A stretch of 32,545 nt of DNA from Caldithrix sp. Its GTDB lineage: Bacteria; KSB1; UBA2214; DYKH01. How positions within the stretch are numbered: the stretch's first letter is position 1; each line of letters opens with the position of its first letter. Under the pieces are notes generated by a model. The model worked only from the letters and a program-made list of their open reading frames with translations, did not search any database and was not told the origin of the DNA. Shown piece by piece: positions 9,010 to 16,810 of this stretch. Position numbers and translations under genes: made by a program. The stretch spans positions 7,362 to 39,906 of the forward strand of contig DYKH01000043.1 in NCBI GenBank assembly GCA_020722685.1. Direction: 5' to 3'.

Positions 9010-9381
9010 TTACTCCTCAACCGGCTCGTTTTTTTCTTCTCCTTCAGCTTTCTCACGTTCAGGCTGCGGTTCCTGCTCCGCCGGCGGAATAGATTCCTCC
9101 ACGGAAATATTGCGCAAGCGGTCCAACTCCTGACGATACCGCCTTAGCTCCTTCCGGCAGCGACGGTTTTCATTCTTTAGGGAAACGATCTGAAAAATCG
9201 AAATCACCAGCCAGAAAACGATGCCGCCGGCAAATGAAAGATACATTACCACCCAGAGCGGCAAAACGCGCGTCTGCCATTGCAAAAAGCTGACGGTAAC
9301 CGACTCTTGGGTGTTGGACATGGCAAAACCGATGATCAAGATGACAAGCAAAGCACCCAAAATCCATTTAATGACCCACAT
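9010..9381 (-). CDS. lapA: LapA-like inner-membrane protein (DUF1049)
   Basis: A 123-residue protein with two transmembrane helices (about residues 5-22 and 42-66), joined by the characteristic strand region NTQESVTVSFLQWQT. A basic coiled-coil-like stretch (NENRRCRKELRRYRQELDRL) and a very acidic tail follow. LapA assembles with LapB and affects lipopolysaccharide homeostasis in E. coli. The ATG at 9381 is preceded by GGAGG at short spacing. It is the first gene of the operon lapA-lapB-TPR/SPOR-methyltransferase, and a candidate promoter lies about 85-110 bases upstream. The acidic tail is longer than in E. coli LapA. Confidence 0.88.
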   Translation of the reverse strand: MWVIKWILGALLVILIIGFAMSNTQESVTVSFLQWQTRVLPLWVVMYLSFAGGIVFWLVISIFQIVSLKNENRRCRKELRRYRQELDRLRNISVEESIPPAEQEPQPEREKAEGEEKNEPVEE

Positions 9382-9465
9382 GAGGCCTCCAAATTTGCGG
9401 TGAATGGAATCGGCGGTTCTGAGGTTGCAATATTTCAGAAAAACGGGTGTTAAAGCTGGCGGGAG

Positions 9466-9493
9466 AATGTAAAACAGAAAGATTAAATTTCAA
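9466..9493 (-). promoter_or_regulatory. Candidate sigma70-type promoter for the lap operon
   Basis: On the minus strand, TTGAAA (9493-9488) and TACATT (9471-9466) are separated by 16 bases, about 85 bases upstream of the lapA start. The match to consensus is 5/6 for the -35 and 4/6 for the -10. It falls in the 359-base gap between lapA and rpsA, where the operon must start because a terminator ends the preceding rpsA transcript. Confidence 0.35.
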
Positions 9494-9631
9494 AGGAAAA
9501 GATTCATTTGCAGTATGGGCGCTGTGACAGGAGTGCGCACGAGTCATTCAGGAGTGTAAGATGGAAGGAGAAAATATTCTATTTCCAGAGGGGAGTACGC
9601 CATTTTGGACTCGCCATCTTGAAATCCGGGA

Positions 9632-9686
9632 GCGAAAAAAACAAAAGCCGCCAAACTCAACCCATTTTTGAGCGAGCCTGGCGGCT
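9632..9686 (-). terminator. Rho-independent terminator of the rpsA operon
   Basis: Read on the minus strand, AGCCGCCA (9686-9679) pairs perfectly with TGGCGGCT (9653-9646). Inside it a second stem, CTCAA (9672-9668) with TTGAG (9660-9656), extends the hairpin. A T-rich tract follows directly (TTTGTTTTTTT). It lies 55 bases beyond the rpsA stop, in the right orientation. It separates the rpsA operon from the lap operon. Confidence 0.85.
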
Positions 9687-9740
9687 GGTATTCAGCGAAA
9701 TATTAGCCTACGCCTATTCTTTCACCTCAGATTCGGAGGA

Positions 9741-11801
9741 TTAGTCGGTGGCGACTGGATCTTCCTCTTCCTTTTTCAATGCTACAGTCTCGGCTGCTTC
9801 TGGGGCCGGCTCAGCATCGGCACTTGGCGCTTCCGTTTCCTGCGAAGCGGGGGCGCTGACTTGAGCAGCCGGCGCAGGTTCACTTTCAGAGGCTTTGGCC
9901 TGCTCAGCAGCCTTTTGCTGTTCATGGGCTTCCGCAGTCGCCTTTTGCTTGGCATCTGCGTAAACCGCGGCTTTCTCGGACAGCACGATCTTTTTGTTTT
10001 CCTTGTTGAATTCGATCACCACCAAAGAAATCGGATCGTCGATCTGATAGCCGTCGGCCGGTTTGGACAAGCCGGTCTTAGCCAACTGCGACATGGGCAC
10101 AAAACCATCCACGCCTTCCGGCAGCTCGGCGATCAATCCCTTCTCGATGAGCCGGACAACTTTGGCCTCGACCCTCGTGGTTGGACGATACTTGTCCTCG
10201 AAAGAATCCCAGGGGTTATCCTGAGTCTGTTTGTAGCCGAGGGAAATGCGACGATTGTCTCGATCCACGTTGAGAACCACCACCTCGATCTCATCGCCTT
10301 TCTTCACCACTTCGCCGGGATGGCGAATCTTTTTGGTCCAAGAGAGGTCGGAAATGTGAATGAGACCGTCGATTCCCTCTTCCAGCTCGACAAAGGCGCC
10401 AAAGTTGGTCAGATTGCGTACCTTGCCGGTATGCCGCGAGCCGATCGGATAGCGCTCGGACAAGGTTTCCCACGGATCCGGTTCGAGCTGCTTGAGCCCT
10501 AAGGAGATCTTGCGTTCATCCTTGAGAATGTTCAGAACGCGAGCTTCCACCATTTCACCCACCGCAAGTATCTTGGACGGATGCTTGATGTGCTGGGTCC
10601 AGGACATTTCCGAAATGTGAATTAGACCTTCCACACCCTTTTCCAGCTCAACGAATGCACCATAGTCGGAAATGCTAACCACCTTGCCGCGCACGGTAGA
10701 GCCGACGGGATATTTGTTTTCCACGTCTTCCCAGGGATGCGGCTGCAATTGTTTGAGACCCAGAGATATGCGGTCCTTTTCTTCATTGTAGTCGAGAACG
10801 ACGACTTTGATCTTTTCATCCAAAGCAACGACTTCGGAAGGATGCGCGACGCGGCCCCAGGACAAATCATTGATGTGCAAGAGACCGTCCACGCCGCCCA
10901 GGTCGATGAACACGCCAAAGTCGGTGATGTTTTTGACCGTGCCTTCAAGAATCTGCCCGCGCTCGAGGTCGTGGAGAATCTTATCGCGCTGGCCTTTCAT
11001 CTCTTGCTCGACCAAGACGCGGTGCGAAATCACGATGTTCTTGCGCAGGTTGTTGATCTTGACGATCTTGAAATCCATCACTTGACCGATCAATGCGTCA
11101 AAATCGCGAATGGGACGAACATCTATTTGTGAACCCGGGAGAAATGCGTCCACGCCGTTCAAGTCAACTACGATTCCGCCTTTTATACGCCGGACACATC
11201 GACCCTGAATGGTGTCACCCTTTTCGTAAGAGTCGTTGATCTTCGCCCAGACACGCATGAAATCCGCTTTCTTTTTGGAAAGCACCAAAAAGCCTTCGGC
11301 GTCTTCCACGTCATCGATATAGACTTCGATGTCATCGCCGATGGCGATGTCAGCGGGATTATCGAATTCCTCGATGGGGATGGCGCCTTCTGATTTGAAG
11401 CCGATATCGACAGCGACTTCCTTATCGTTTACCGCCAGCACCTTACCGACCACCACTTCACCGGTTACGAAATCGGACAAAGTTTCTTCGTAAAACTTGG
11501 CCATGGACTCGAACTCTTGCTCAGAGTACTCTTCCTCGAGGCGGTCCAGGTCTTCAAGCGTTTGTGGTGTACCCGATGGGCTGGGAAGCGAAGGTTCGGC
11601 CTTTGCTTCTCCCGATGAATCTGAACCTAAAGCAAAATTCGTCTGCTCGCTGGCAGGCATCTGTGGTTGATCACTCGCAACTGCCCCAGCGCCGTTAGCG
11701 TCCGGCGTAAGCAGCGTTCCTTCTTCATCACCTCCTTTTTCTACAGACATTTTTTGCTTCAACTCATCGTTGAGCGTTTGGGGGTTGGTTTGTTCGTTCA
11801 T
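9741..11801 (-). CDS. rpsA: 30S ribosomal protein S1
   Basis: S1 binds mRNA on the small ribosomal subunit and helps initiate translation of structured or weak-SD messages. Six S1/OB repeats can be placed at about residues 112-178, 195-262, 280-351, 366-438, 453-525 and 541-610. Repeats 3-5 carry the strong motif G-F-V-E-L-x-G-V-x-G-L-I/L-H-I-S/N. The protein is 686 residues against about 557 in E. coli. The excess is a 100-residue acidic, low-complexity N-terminal extension and an Ala/Glu/Pro-rich C-terminal tail from about residue 615. The ATG at 11801 follows AAGGAGG at a long spacing of 12-13 bases. It is the last gene of the scpA-to-rpsA run and is followed by a terminator. Confidence 0.97.
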   Translation of the reverse strand: MNEQTNPQTLNDELKQKMSVEKGGDEEGTLLTPDANGAGAVASDQPQMPASEQTNFALGSDSSGEAKAEPSLPSPSGTPQTLEDLDRLEEEYSEQEFESMAKFYEETLSDFVTGEVVVGKVLAVNDKEVAVDIGFKSEGAIPIEEFDNPADIAIGDDIEVYIDDVEDAEGFLVLSKKKADFMRVWAKINDSYEKGDTIQGRCVRRIKGGIVVDLNGVDAFLPGSQIDVRPIRDFDALIGQVMDFKIVKINNLRKNIVISHRVLVEQEMKGQRDKILHDLERGQILEGTVKNITDFGVFIDLGGVDGLLHINDLSWGRVAHPSEVVALDEKIKVVVLDYNEEKDRISLGLKQLQPHPWEDVENKYPVGSTVRGKVVSISDYGAFVELEKGVEGLIHISEMSWTQHIKHPSKILAVGEMVEARVLNILKDERKISLGLKQLEPDPWETLSERYPIGSRHTGKVRNLTNFGAFVELEEGIDGLIHISDLSWTKKIRHPGEVVKKGDEIEVVVLNVDRDNRRISLGYKQTQDNPWDSFEDKYRPTTRVEAKVVRLIEKGLIAELPEGVDGFVPMSQLAKTGLSKPADGYQIDDPISLVVIEFNKENKKIVLSEKAAVYADAKQKATAEAHEQQKAAEQAKASESEPAPAAQVSAPASQETEAPSADAEPAPEAAETVALKKEEEDPVATD

Positions 11802-11831
11802 GATTAAATTAATCCTCCTTTTGATTTATTT

Positions 11832-12704
11832 TTAGCCCAACTGGGCAAGCTTTTCTAAATAATCTTGAACCTGCTGCAATTGCCACACGGGTGTGGAAGC
11901 GCCGCCGGTGATACCCACGGTGTCAGCGGCTTGCAGCCAGGAGCGTTCCAAATCAGCAACGGATTCAATCCGGTAGCTGCGCGGATTTGCCTGTCGGCAG
12001 ACCTCGTGCAAAACCGCAGTATTGGAGCTGTTCTTCCCCCCTACGAAAAGAACCACGTCAACGGAAGCTGCAAAGCGGCTCATCTGTTCATGGCGCCGGT
12101 TGATCTGCGCGCAGGTTGTGTCCAGGGCGATCAGATCCGCACCTTGCGCAGATAATTTCTCACGAATGCGCAGAAATTTGGCCTGATCGACCGTGGTCTG
12201 CGCCAGCAAGAAAACCTTGCGGGAGAGATCGATCCGCGCCAGATCGGATTCATTCTCGATCACGACTCCGTCATTGTCGCAATAGCCCAGCAAACCGGTG
12301 ACTTCCGGATGTCCGGGCTTCCCCACGATGGCGATCTGATAGCCCTGCTCGTGGTGCTTTTGCACCAACTGCTGCAAGCGACGCACGACCGAGCAAGTGG
12401 CATCAATTAGAACGACCCCGGCAGCATCCAGCTTTTGCCGCAATTGTCTGGCAATTCCATGCGTTCGCACCAGCACTCGACGGTTCGTCAAAGACGAAAC
12501 ATCCTTCGTGTCTTCCACTCCCTCCTGACTAACCGTTTGCAAACCCTTTTCCGCCAGCCGCTCCATTTCGCGCTGGTTGTGAATGACCGGACCCAACGCC
12601 AATACCTCGGCCTGTTGCGACAAACTCTCTTCAGCCATTTTCAGCGCCCGTCGAACGCCCGGACAAGGACCGGCTTGGGGATCAATAATAATTCGCATCG
12701 TCAC
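11832..12704 (-). CDS. ispH: 4-hydroxy-3-methylbut-2-enyl diphosphate reductase
   Basis: Last enzyme of the non-mevalonate (MEP) isoprenoid pathway; it reduces HMBPP to IPP and DMAPP with a [4Fe-4S] cluster. The three cluster cysteines are present: Cys14 (GPCPGVRRA), Cys104 (DATCSVVRR) and Cys198 (DTTCAQINRR). The catalytic Glu134 is seen in GHPEVTG, and the substrate-binding GGKNSSNT is present. At 290 residues it is of normal length. The frame opens with a GTG at 12704 that overlaps the cmk stop (GTGA). An ATG two codons later (12698) is equally possible, and neither has a good ribosome binding site, which fits coupling to cmk. rpsA follows after 30 bases. Confidence 0.96.
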   Translation of the reverse strand: MTMRIIIDPQAGPCPGVRRALKMAEESLSQQAEVLALGPVIHNQREMERLAEKGLQTVSQEGVEDTKDVSSLTNRRVLVRTHGIARQLRQKLDAAGVVLIDATCSVVRRLQQLVQKHHEQGYQIAIVGKPGHPEVTGLLGYCDNDGVVIENESDLARIDLSRKVFLLAQTTVDQAKFLRIREKLSAQGADLIALDTTCAQINRRHEQMSRFAASVDVVLFVGGKNSSNTAVLHEVCRQANPRSYRIESVADLERSWLQAADTVGITGGASTPVWQLQQVQDYLEKLAQLG

Positions 12705-13393
12705 GCGCTTGCCGCGCCCCTTTGTCGGGCTGCGTTCACAACAAAGCTCACCTGCTGCTCGATACTCATGTTGGAAGTATCCAAAACCACCGCGTCCTCC
12801 GGCTTTTTCAGCGGGCTATGTTTTCTCATGCTATCGTCATCGTCGCGGCGCTTGATGGCCGCCATCAGCTCATCGGAGCGGAGGTGGATGCCGTTTTGCG
12901 CCATTTCTGCCTGGCGCCGCCGCGCCCGCTCTTCCAGCGAAGCCACCAGGTAAATCTTTAGATCGGCATCGGGAAAGACGACCGTCCCAATATCTCGGCC
13001 TTCTGCTACGACTCCTGCGTTCTTGGCAAAGGCGCGTTGAAGCTCAACGAGCACTTTCCGCACGCCGGGATTGCCAGCCACCGGGCCGACGGCTTCCGTC
13101 ACCTCAGGAAGGCGGATGGCTTCCGTCACTTCCTCCCCATCGAGGAACACCTGCAAACCGCTTCTGCGCGGTCGCAAATCAATCTTGCACTTTTTGGCAA
13201 TCTGGACGATTAGCTTTTCATCGGCAAAATCCGCCTTCTGGCGAAGGGCCGCCAGAGTAACGGCGCGGTACATTGCGCCTGTGTCCAAATGCAAAAATCC
13301 TAACGCCTGCGCCACCAGCTTGGCCGTGGTGCTTTTTCCGGATCCCGCCGGGCCATCGATGGCGATGATAAAGCTTTTCCGTTTTGCCGTCAA
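12701..13393 (-). CDS. cmk: Cytidylate kinase
   Basis: Phosphorylates CMP and dCMP with ATP in pyrimidine nucleotide recycling. The P-loop GPAGSGKST is at residues 14-22, followed by the CMP-kinase signatures LDTGAMYRAVT, the substrate-contacting RLPEVTEAVG region and EGRDIGTVVFPDA (a hallmark of Cmk). The lid segment RARRRQAEM and the C-terminal DTSNMSIEQQV complete the fold. At 230 residues it is the usual length. The start is a TTG at 13393 with AGGAA 7 bases upstream, 10 bases after the rluB stop. The cmk-ispH-rpsA order is recurrent in bacteria and supports the call. Confidence 0.97.
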   Translation of the reverse strand: MTAKRKSFIIAIDGPAGSGKSTTAKLVAQALGFLHLDTGAMYRAVTLAALRQKADFADEKLIVQIAKKCKIDLRPRRSGLQVFLDGEEVTEAIRLPEVTEAVGPVAGNPGVRKVLVELQRAFAKNAGVVAEGRDIGTVVFPDADLKIYLVASLEERARRRQAEMAQNGIHLRSDELMAAIKRRDDDDSMRKHSPLKKPEDAVVLDTSNMSIEQQVSFVVNAARQRGAASA

Positions 13394-13403
13394 AGGATGC
13401 TTC

Positions 13404-14138
13404 CTACGACGCCAGCTTGGAGTCTTCTTCCAATCCCACCATGCTCTTGAGCTGATTTATTTCTTGTCGATTAAGCAGTCGCCATTTGCCACGCTCAAGG
13501 TCCTTAATGTTCAAGTGACCGAATTGGGTACGCTTCAATGATTTTACCTGATAACCCAGCGCCTCGAACATTCGCCGCACTTGGTGCTTTTTGCCTTCGC
13601 GCAGACGAAGCTCGACCTGTTGGGCGCTCTCGGCATAAAAGCCGGCCTCGCAGGGTTTGGTCCAGCCGTCTTCCAACTTTAATCCGTTCGTTAAAGGGGC
13701 AAAATCTTTCGGATCGAACTCGCGATCCAGCTTGACGCGATAGGTTTTGCTGACTTTGAAGCGCGGGTGCATTAGACGGTGAGCGACTTCGCCGTTGTTG
13801 GTCAACAGCAACAGCCCTTCGCTGTTAACGTCCAACCTGCCGACGGCAAACAATCGTTCCCGAAACTTGACCAGATCGAAAACTGTTTTGCGCCCGCGCT
13901 CGTCGTTGCTGGTGGTCACATAGCCTTTTGGCTTGTTTAAAAGAACAAAGACTTCCTTCCTGGCCGGCCTGACGACGTTGCCGTCAACGCGAACCAAATC
14001 CGTTGACTCATCGATCACGGTGCCCAGCTCGACCACGGGTTTACCATTGACGGTCACCCGCCCGGCTTTGATGATTTCCTCCGAAGCACGCCGCGAAGCC
14101 AGGCCGCACAGCGCCAAATACCTATTGATTCGCATCAT
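13404..14138 (-). CDS. rluB: 23S rRNA pseudouridine synthase, RluB/RsuA family
   Basis: Converts a specific rRNA uridine to pseudouridine; RluB acts on 23S U2605 in E. coli. An N-terminal S4 RNA-binding domain (residues 3-55: INRYLALCGLASRRASEEIIKAG) precedes the catalytic domain. The signature GRLDVNSEGLLLLTNNG carries the catalytic Asp103. The KTYRV motif and the C-terminal EGKKHQVRRMFEALG are also present. At 244 residues it fits the compact RluB/RsuA type. RluB is preferred because of the scpA-scpB-rluB gene order, but RsuA/RluE-type specificity cannot be excluded from sequence. Its start overlaps the end of scpB by 17 bases. Confidence 0.92.
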   Translation of the reverse strand: MMRINRYLALCGLASRRASEEIIKAGRVTVNGKPVVELGTVIDESTDLVRVDGNVVRPARKEVFVLLNKPKGYVTTSNDERGRKTVFDLVKFRERLFAVGRLDVNSEGLLLLTNNGEVAHRLMHPRFKVSKTYRVKLDREFDPKDFAPLTNGLKLEDGWTKPCEAGFYAESAQQVELRLREGKKHQVRRMFEALGYQVKSLKRTQFGHLNIKDLERGKWRLLNRQEINQLKSMVGLEEDSKLAS

Positions 14139-14841
14139 TTTCCATTTGTTGCGCAGCCGCTGGAGCCAAGCTTATCTCGTCTTCGACCGCAACCGGCTCC
14201 ACCGGCCGGCTATCACTCCCCTCCACGGGAGGAACACCTCTCGAGTGGCCATCCGCTGCCGATTCCGCCAGGAGATTTTCCTCCGGAAGTTCCTTGACCA
14301 GCCTCTCCCCTTCTCCGGCAGCCAACAATTCCTCCACCTCTTTCGGTTTGGGAAGATCGCTGATGTCATTGATGCCGAAGTAAAGCAAGAACTCTTTGGT
14401 GGTGGTAAACATGAGCGCCCGGCCCGGGCCGTGATCCCGGCCGGAGATGGTGATTAGTCTTCTTTCCAGCAGACCTTTGATAACGGCATCGGAATTGACG
14501 CCGCGGATGGCAGAGACCTCCACTTTGCTGACGGGTTGTTTGAAGGCGATGATCGCCAATGTCTCCAAAGCAGCTCTGGTGAGCCGCGAATAGGCTTTGG
14601 CGACATACATCTTTTTGATCCAGCGCGCGTATTCCGGTCTACTGGCAAACTGGTATCCTCCGCCGACCTTCTTAAGAAAGAAAGCGCGGCCATTTAGATC
14701 GTTCTCCAAACGCTGCAGCGCTTCCTGTACTTCCTCTTGACTGACGTTCTCAATCATGGAGCTCATCTGCTCGACGGATAACGGCGTGTCCGAAGCGAAG
14801 ATGAGCGCTTCGACTATTCGAGTAAGTAGGTCTTTATTCAT
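14122..14841 (-). CDS. scpB: Segregation and condensation protein B
   Basis: Winged-helix (kite) subunit that dimerises and binds ScpA in the SMC-ScpAB complex, which compacts and segregates chromosomes. Diagnostic stretches are RIVEALIFASDTPLSVEQM at the N-terminus, TRAALETLAIIAFKQPVSKVEVSAIRGVNSDAV in the middle, and GRALMFTTTKEFLLYFGINDISDLP near residue 165. From about residue 185 the protein carries a Pro/Glu/Val-rich low-complexity tail not needed for the fold. It overlaps scpA by 8 bases and rluB by 17 bases, so all three are probably translated in a coupled way. Confidence 0.96.
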   Translation of the reverse strand: MNKDLLTRIVEALIFASDTPLSVEQMSSMIENVSQEEVQEALQRLENDLNGRAFFLKKVGGGYQFASRPEYARWIKKMYVAKAYSRLTRAALETLAIIAFKQPVSKVEVSAIRGVNSDAVIKGLLERRLITISGRDHGPGRALMFTTTKEFLLYFGINDISDLPKPKEVEELLAAGEGERLVKELPEENLLAESAADGHSRGVPPVEGSDSRPVEPVAVEDEISLAPAAAQQMENDANQ

Positions 14842-15553
14842 TCAGCCTTACTAATAGCAATTCTTCAAAAGGTCGGTTTTGGATGGCTTTGATAGCCTTG
14901 CGTTTGATCAATTCCAGAAGGGCGATGAAGGTGACCACCCAGACAATCTTGTCGTCATCGCGCCGGAAGAGCTCCGCAAACCTCACTTGCGCTTTCTCGG
15001 CAAGAATGTTTTGCAGATATTCGATGCGATCTTCCAAAGTAACGTTTATCTCTCTCACCCGATGGACGCTGACCTTTTTGGCCTTCGCCAAGAGCGAACG
15101 AAACGCTGCCACCAGATCAAAGAGCGTCACGTCCGAGCTCTCCAAAAGGTCCTCAAAGCCGTTTTCTTCAAACTTGAAGCTACCGCGCGGATAAAGCAGC
15201 AGCGACTTGTCTTCCTTGTCTTTGAGATCGACGGCGACGTCCTTAAAGCGCTTGTATTCGAGCAATCGGTGCACCAGTTCTTGGCGCGGATCTTCGATCT
15301 CCTCTTCTTCTTCGCCGTATGCCGGTCTCGGAAGCAACATCTTCGCCTTGATGCGCATCAAGGTCGCCGCCATGAGGATGAAATCGCTAGCAGATTCCAG
15401 GTCGAGAAGCTGGATGATCTCCAGGTACTCGAGGTATTGTTTGGTCACCACTGCGATGGGGATGTCATAGATGTCGATTTCGTTTTTTTTTATGAGAAAG
15501 AGCAAAAGGTCCAGCGGACCTTCGAATGATTCCAATTTGACCTTGTAGGGCAT
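14834..15553 (-). CDS. scpA: Segregation and condensation protein A
   Basis: Kleisin subunit that bridges the SMC head domains and recruits ScpB. The N-terminal signature YKVKLESFEGPLDLLLFLI is followed by KNEIDIYDIPIA, the SASDFILMAATLMRIKAKMLLP segment, and a C-terminal winged helix ending in LLELIKRKAIKAIQNRPFEEL. At 239 residues it is of family length. It appears to be the first gene of the scpA-scpB-rluB-cmk-ispH-rpsA run. The 5' leader has no good ribosome binding site and can fold so that the first codons pair with upstream sequence (see findings). Confidence 0.96.
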   Translation of the reverse strand: MPYKVKLESFEGPLDLLLFLIKKNEIDIYDIPIAVVTKQYLEYLEIIQLLDLESASDFILMAATLMRIKAKMLLPRPAYGEEEEEIEDPRQELVHRLLEYKRFKDVAVDLKDKEDKSLLLYPRGSFKFEENGFEDLLESSDVTLFDLVAAFRSLLAKAKKVSVHRVREINVTLEDRIEYLQNILAEKAQVRFAELFRRDDDKIVWVVTFIALLELIKRKAIKAIQNRPFEELLLVRLNE

Positions 15554-15635
15554 AAACCGGCAGCGGTGTTCTTTACGGGTTCAAATCCCAAGGTGTCATG
15601 AAGCCCGGAATTTGGAATGGTCATAAAATAATGAA

Positions 15636-15654
15636 GGCCGTTTATTCAACGGCC
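15636..15654 (-). terminator. Possible terminator hairpin between the HNH gene and scpA
   Basis: GGCCGT (15636-15641) and ACGGCC (15649-15654) form a perfect 6-bp stem with a 7-base loop. On the minus strand it is followed by the T-rich stretch TTCATTATTTTATG. It sits about 55 bases beyond the HNH stop, so it may end that transcript before scpA. The T tract is imperfect, so efficiency is doubtful. Confidence 0.5.
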
Positions 15655-15709
15655 GCTTGTAGCGTAGAAAAATGATTGCAGTGAACCGCAATCTTTCAGG
15701 TCCAAGCGA

Positions 15710-16213
15710 TTAGTTCATGAACAAATAGGGTTTCCAACATTCTTCGCTCACGCCGATCAGATGCTGGATAAAAAACAAGTGGGTCGGCCGGCGTGGTGGC
15801 CGACGCAGCGGCATGTGCGCCATTTCGGGGGTGCGATTGCCCTTCTTGTTGTTGCAGCGCACGCAGGCGCAAACAAGATTCTCCCAGCTATCTATTCCCC
15901 CTCGATTTTTGGGCACGACATGGTCCACCGTCAACGGGGTTTTGGAAATGCCGCAATACTGGCAGCGGTATCCATCCCGCTTGAGAATGTTTCGACGCGT
16001 GAGCTCCACTCGCTTGTGGGGAATACGCACATAGCAGATCAAGCGGATAATGCTCGGCAATGGGTATGCAATATGCTGAGCACGTACCCAACGCTCGCGT
16101 TTTTCGACTATTTCTACCTTTTGCAGAAATGCCAAGACTATGGCCTTCTTCGCGCTTACGACCGTCAATGGCTCATAGTTCTGATTGAGCAAAAGGACTT
16201 TCGCGCTTAACAT
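15710..16213 (-). CDS. HNH endonuclease family protein
   Basis: A 167-residue protein with a C-terminal HNH nuclease fold. The N-terminal half (KVLLLNQNYEPLTVVSAKKAIVL) is typical of a widespread chromosomal HNH family with unknown target. The zinc ribbon is formed by CQYC and CVRC, the catalytic motif is VDHVVPKNRGG, and the third element is WENLVCACVRCNNKKGNRTPEMA. I start it at the ATG at 16213, where family similarity begins; an in-frame ATG at 16279 adds 22 residues of low plausibility. No strong ribosome binding site is visible. A large hairpin lies in the 5' region (16251-16279). There are no restriction or phage genes nearby, so a house-keeping role is as likely as defence. Confidence 0.88.
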   Translation of the reverse strand: MLSAKVLLLNQNYEPLTVVSAKKAIVLAFLQKVEIVEKRERWVRAQHIAYPLPSIIRLICYVRIPHKRVELTRRNILKRDGYRCQYCGISKTPLTVDHVVPKNRGGIDSWENLVCACVRCNNKKGNRTPEMAHMPLRRPPRRPTHLFFIQHLIGVSEECWKPYLFMN

Positions 16214-16250
16214 GGAACATCGTATTTGACTTTTTTTCTGAGACTCCGCG

Positions 16251-16279
16251 TTGGTGGCCGTCGTTTCAAACGACGCCAA
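16251..16279. repeat. Inverted repeat upstream of the HNH gene
   Basis: CGTCGTTT (16259-16266) and AAACGACG (16268-16275) are perfect complements around one central base. Outer arms TTGG (16251-16254) and CCAA (16276-16279) extend the stem after a 4-base bulge. No T tract follows on either strand, so it is not a classical terminator. It could be a 5' leader structure or a protein-binding palindrome. Confidence 0.6.
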
Positions 16280-16370
16280 CTTGAATTGCCATACTGCTCA
16301 CGAATCTAAGCAAACGGAAGTTCGCTCCTGAAAGAAGCAAATATAGCGGTTTCATAACTAACTTTCCGGC

Positions 16371-16810
16371 CTAAATGGACAATATAAACGATCCCATTAT
16401 GCCGTTATAAAATACCGTGCAATGTTCTAAGAGGTCTCTTCCGATGAGGACCTCAATGCCTTGAGCGGCCAAGGGGACGCCGATGGCCCGAAATGCGCTA
16501 AACTTGATGGCGATTCCGACCACTTCGATGAGCGCCGGATAGAAATTCTGTCTGGTATCGGCGTGCCATGCCGACACTACGGATACTACGTCCACGACCG
16601 GCAAATTGAGCTTCTGTACAATGACCACGTCGATACAAGTCGACGTTGCCCCGGTATCCATGAGCGCCACACCGGCAACCCGCTACGGCAGCGGCAATCC
16701 TTTCGCCAAAAGTTGCTGCGCAATGTTTTGTTCAATCCCGACCATCACCTGCACGATGGGTCCGCGTTCCTTCAAAACGACCGCAGGAGATAGAGCGCGG
16801 CTTGTTCCAT
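16371..16810 (-). pseudogene. Retropepsin-like aspartic protease gene, broken by a frameshift and an amber codon
   Basis: The intact part encodes a small retropepsin-like domain: the active-site motif ALMDTGAT with the catalytic Asp, then CIDVVIVQKLNLP, and the closing strand EVLIGRDLLEHC...YNGIMGSF. Such proteins are cytosolic dimeric aspartyl proteases of unknown substrate. Reading back in the same frame gives the expected N-terminal part (ERGPIVQVMVGIEQNIAQQLLAKG), but a TAG at 16685-16683 interrupts it. The natural start is probably the ATG at 16810, overlapping the stop of the upstream gene (TGATG). That frame ends after 12 codons, and adding one T to the T4 run at 16777-16774 would join the frames. 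A shorter product from the GTG at 16670 (99 residues) is conceivable but would lack the N-terminal strand. Confidence 0.75.

Noticed and set aside
15539..15595. tRNA gene suggested by GGGTTCAAATCCC and a pairing acceptor stem
   Set aside because: The span is only 57 bases, no anticodon arm can be built, there is no 3' CCA context, and the 5' arm is inside the scpA coding region.
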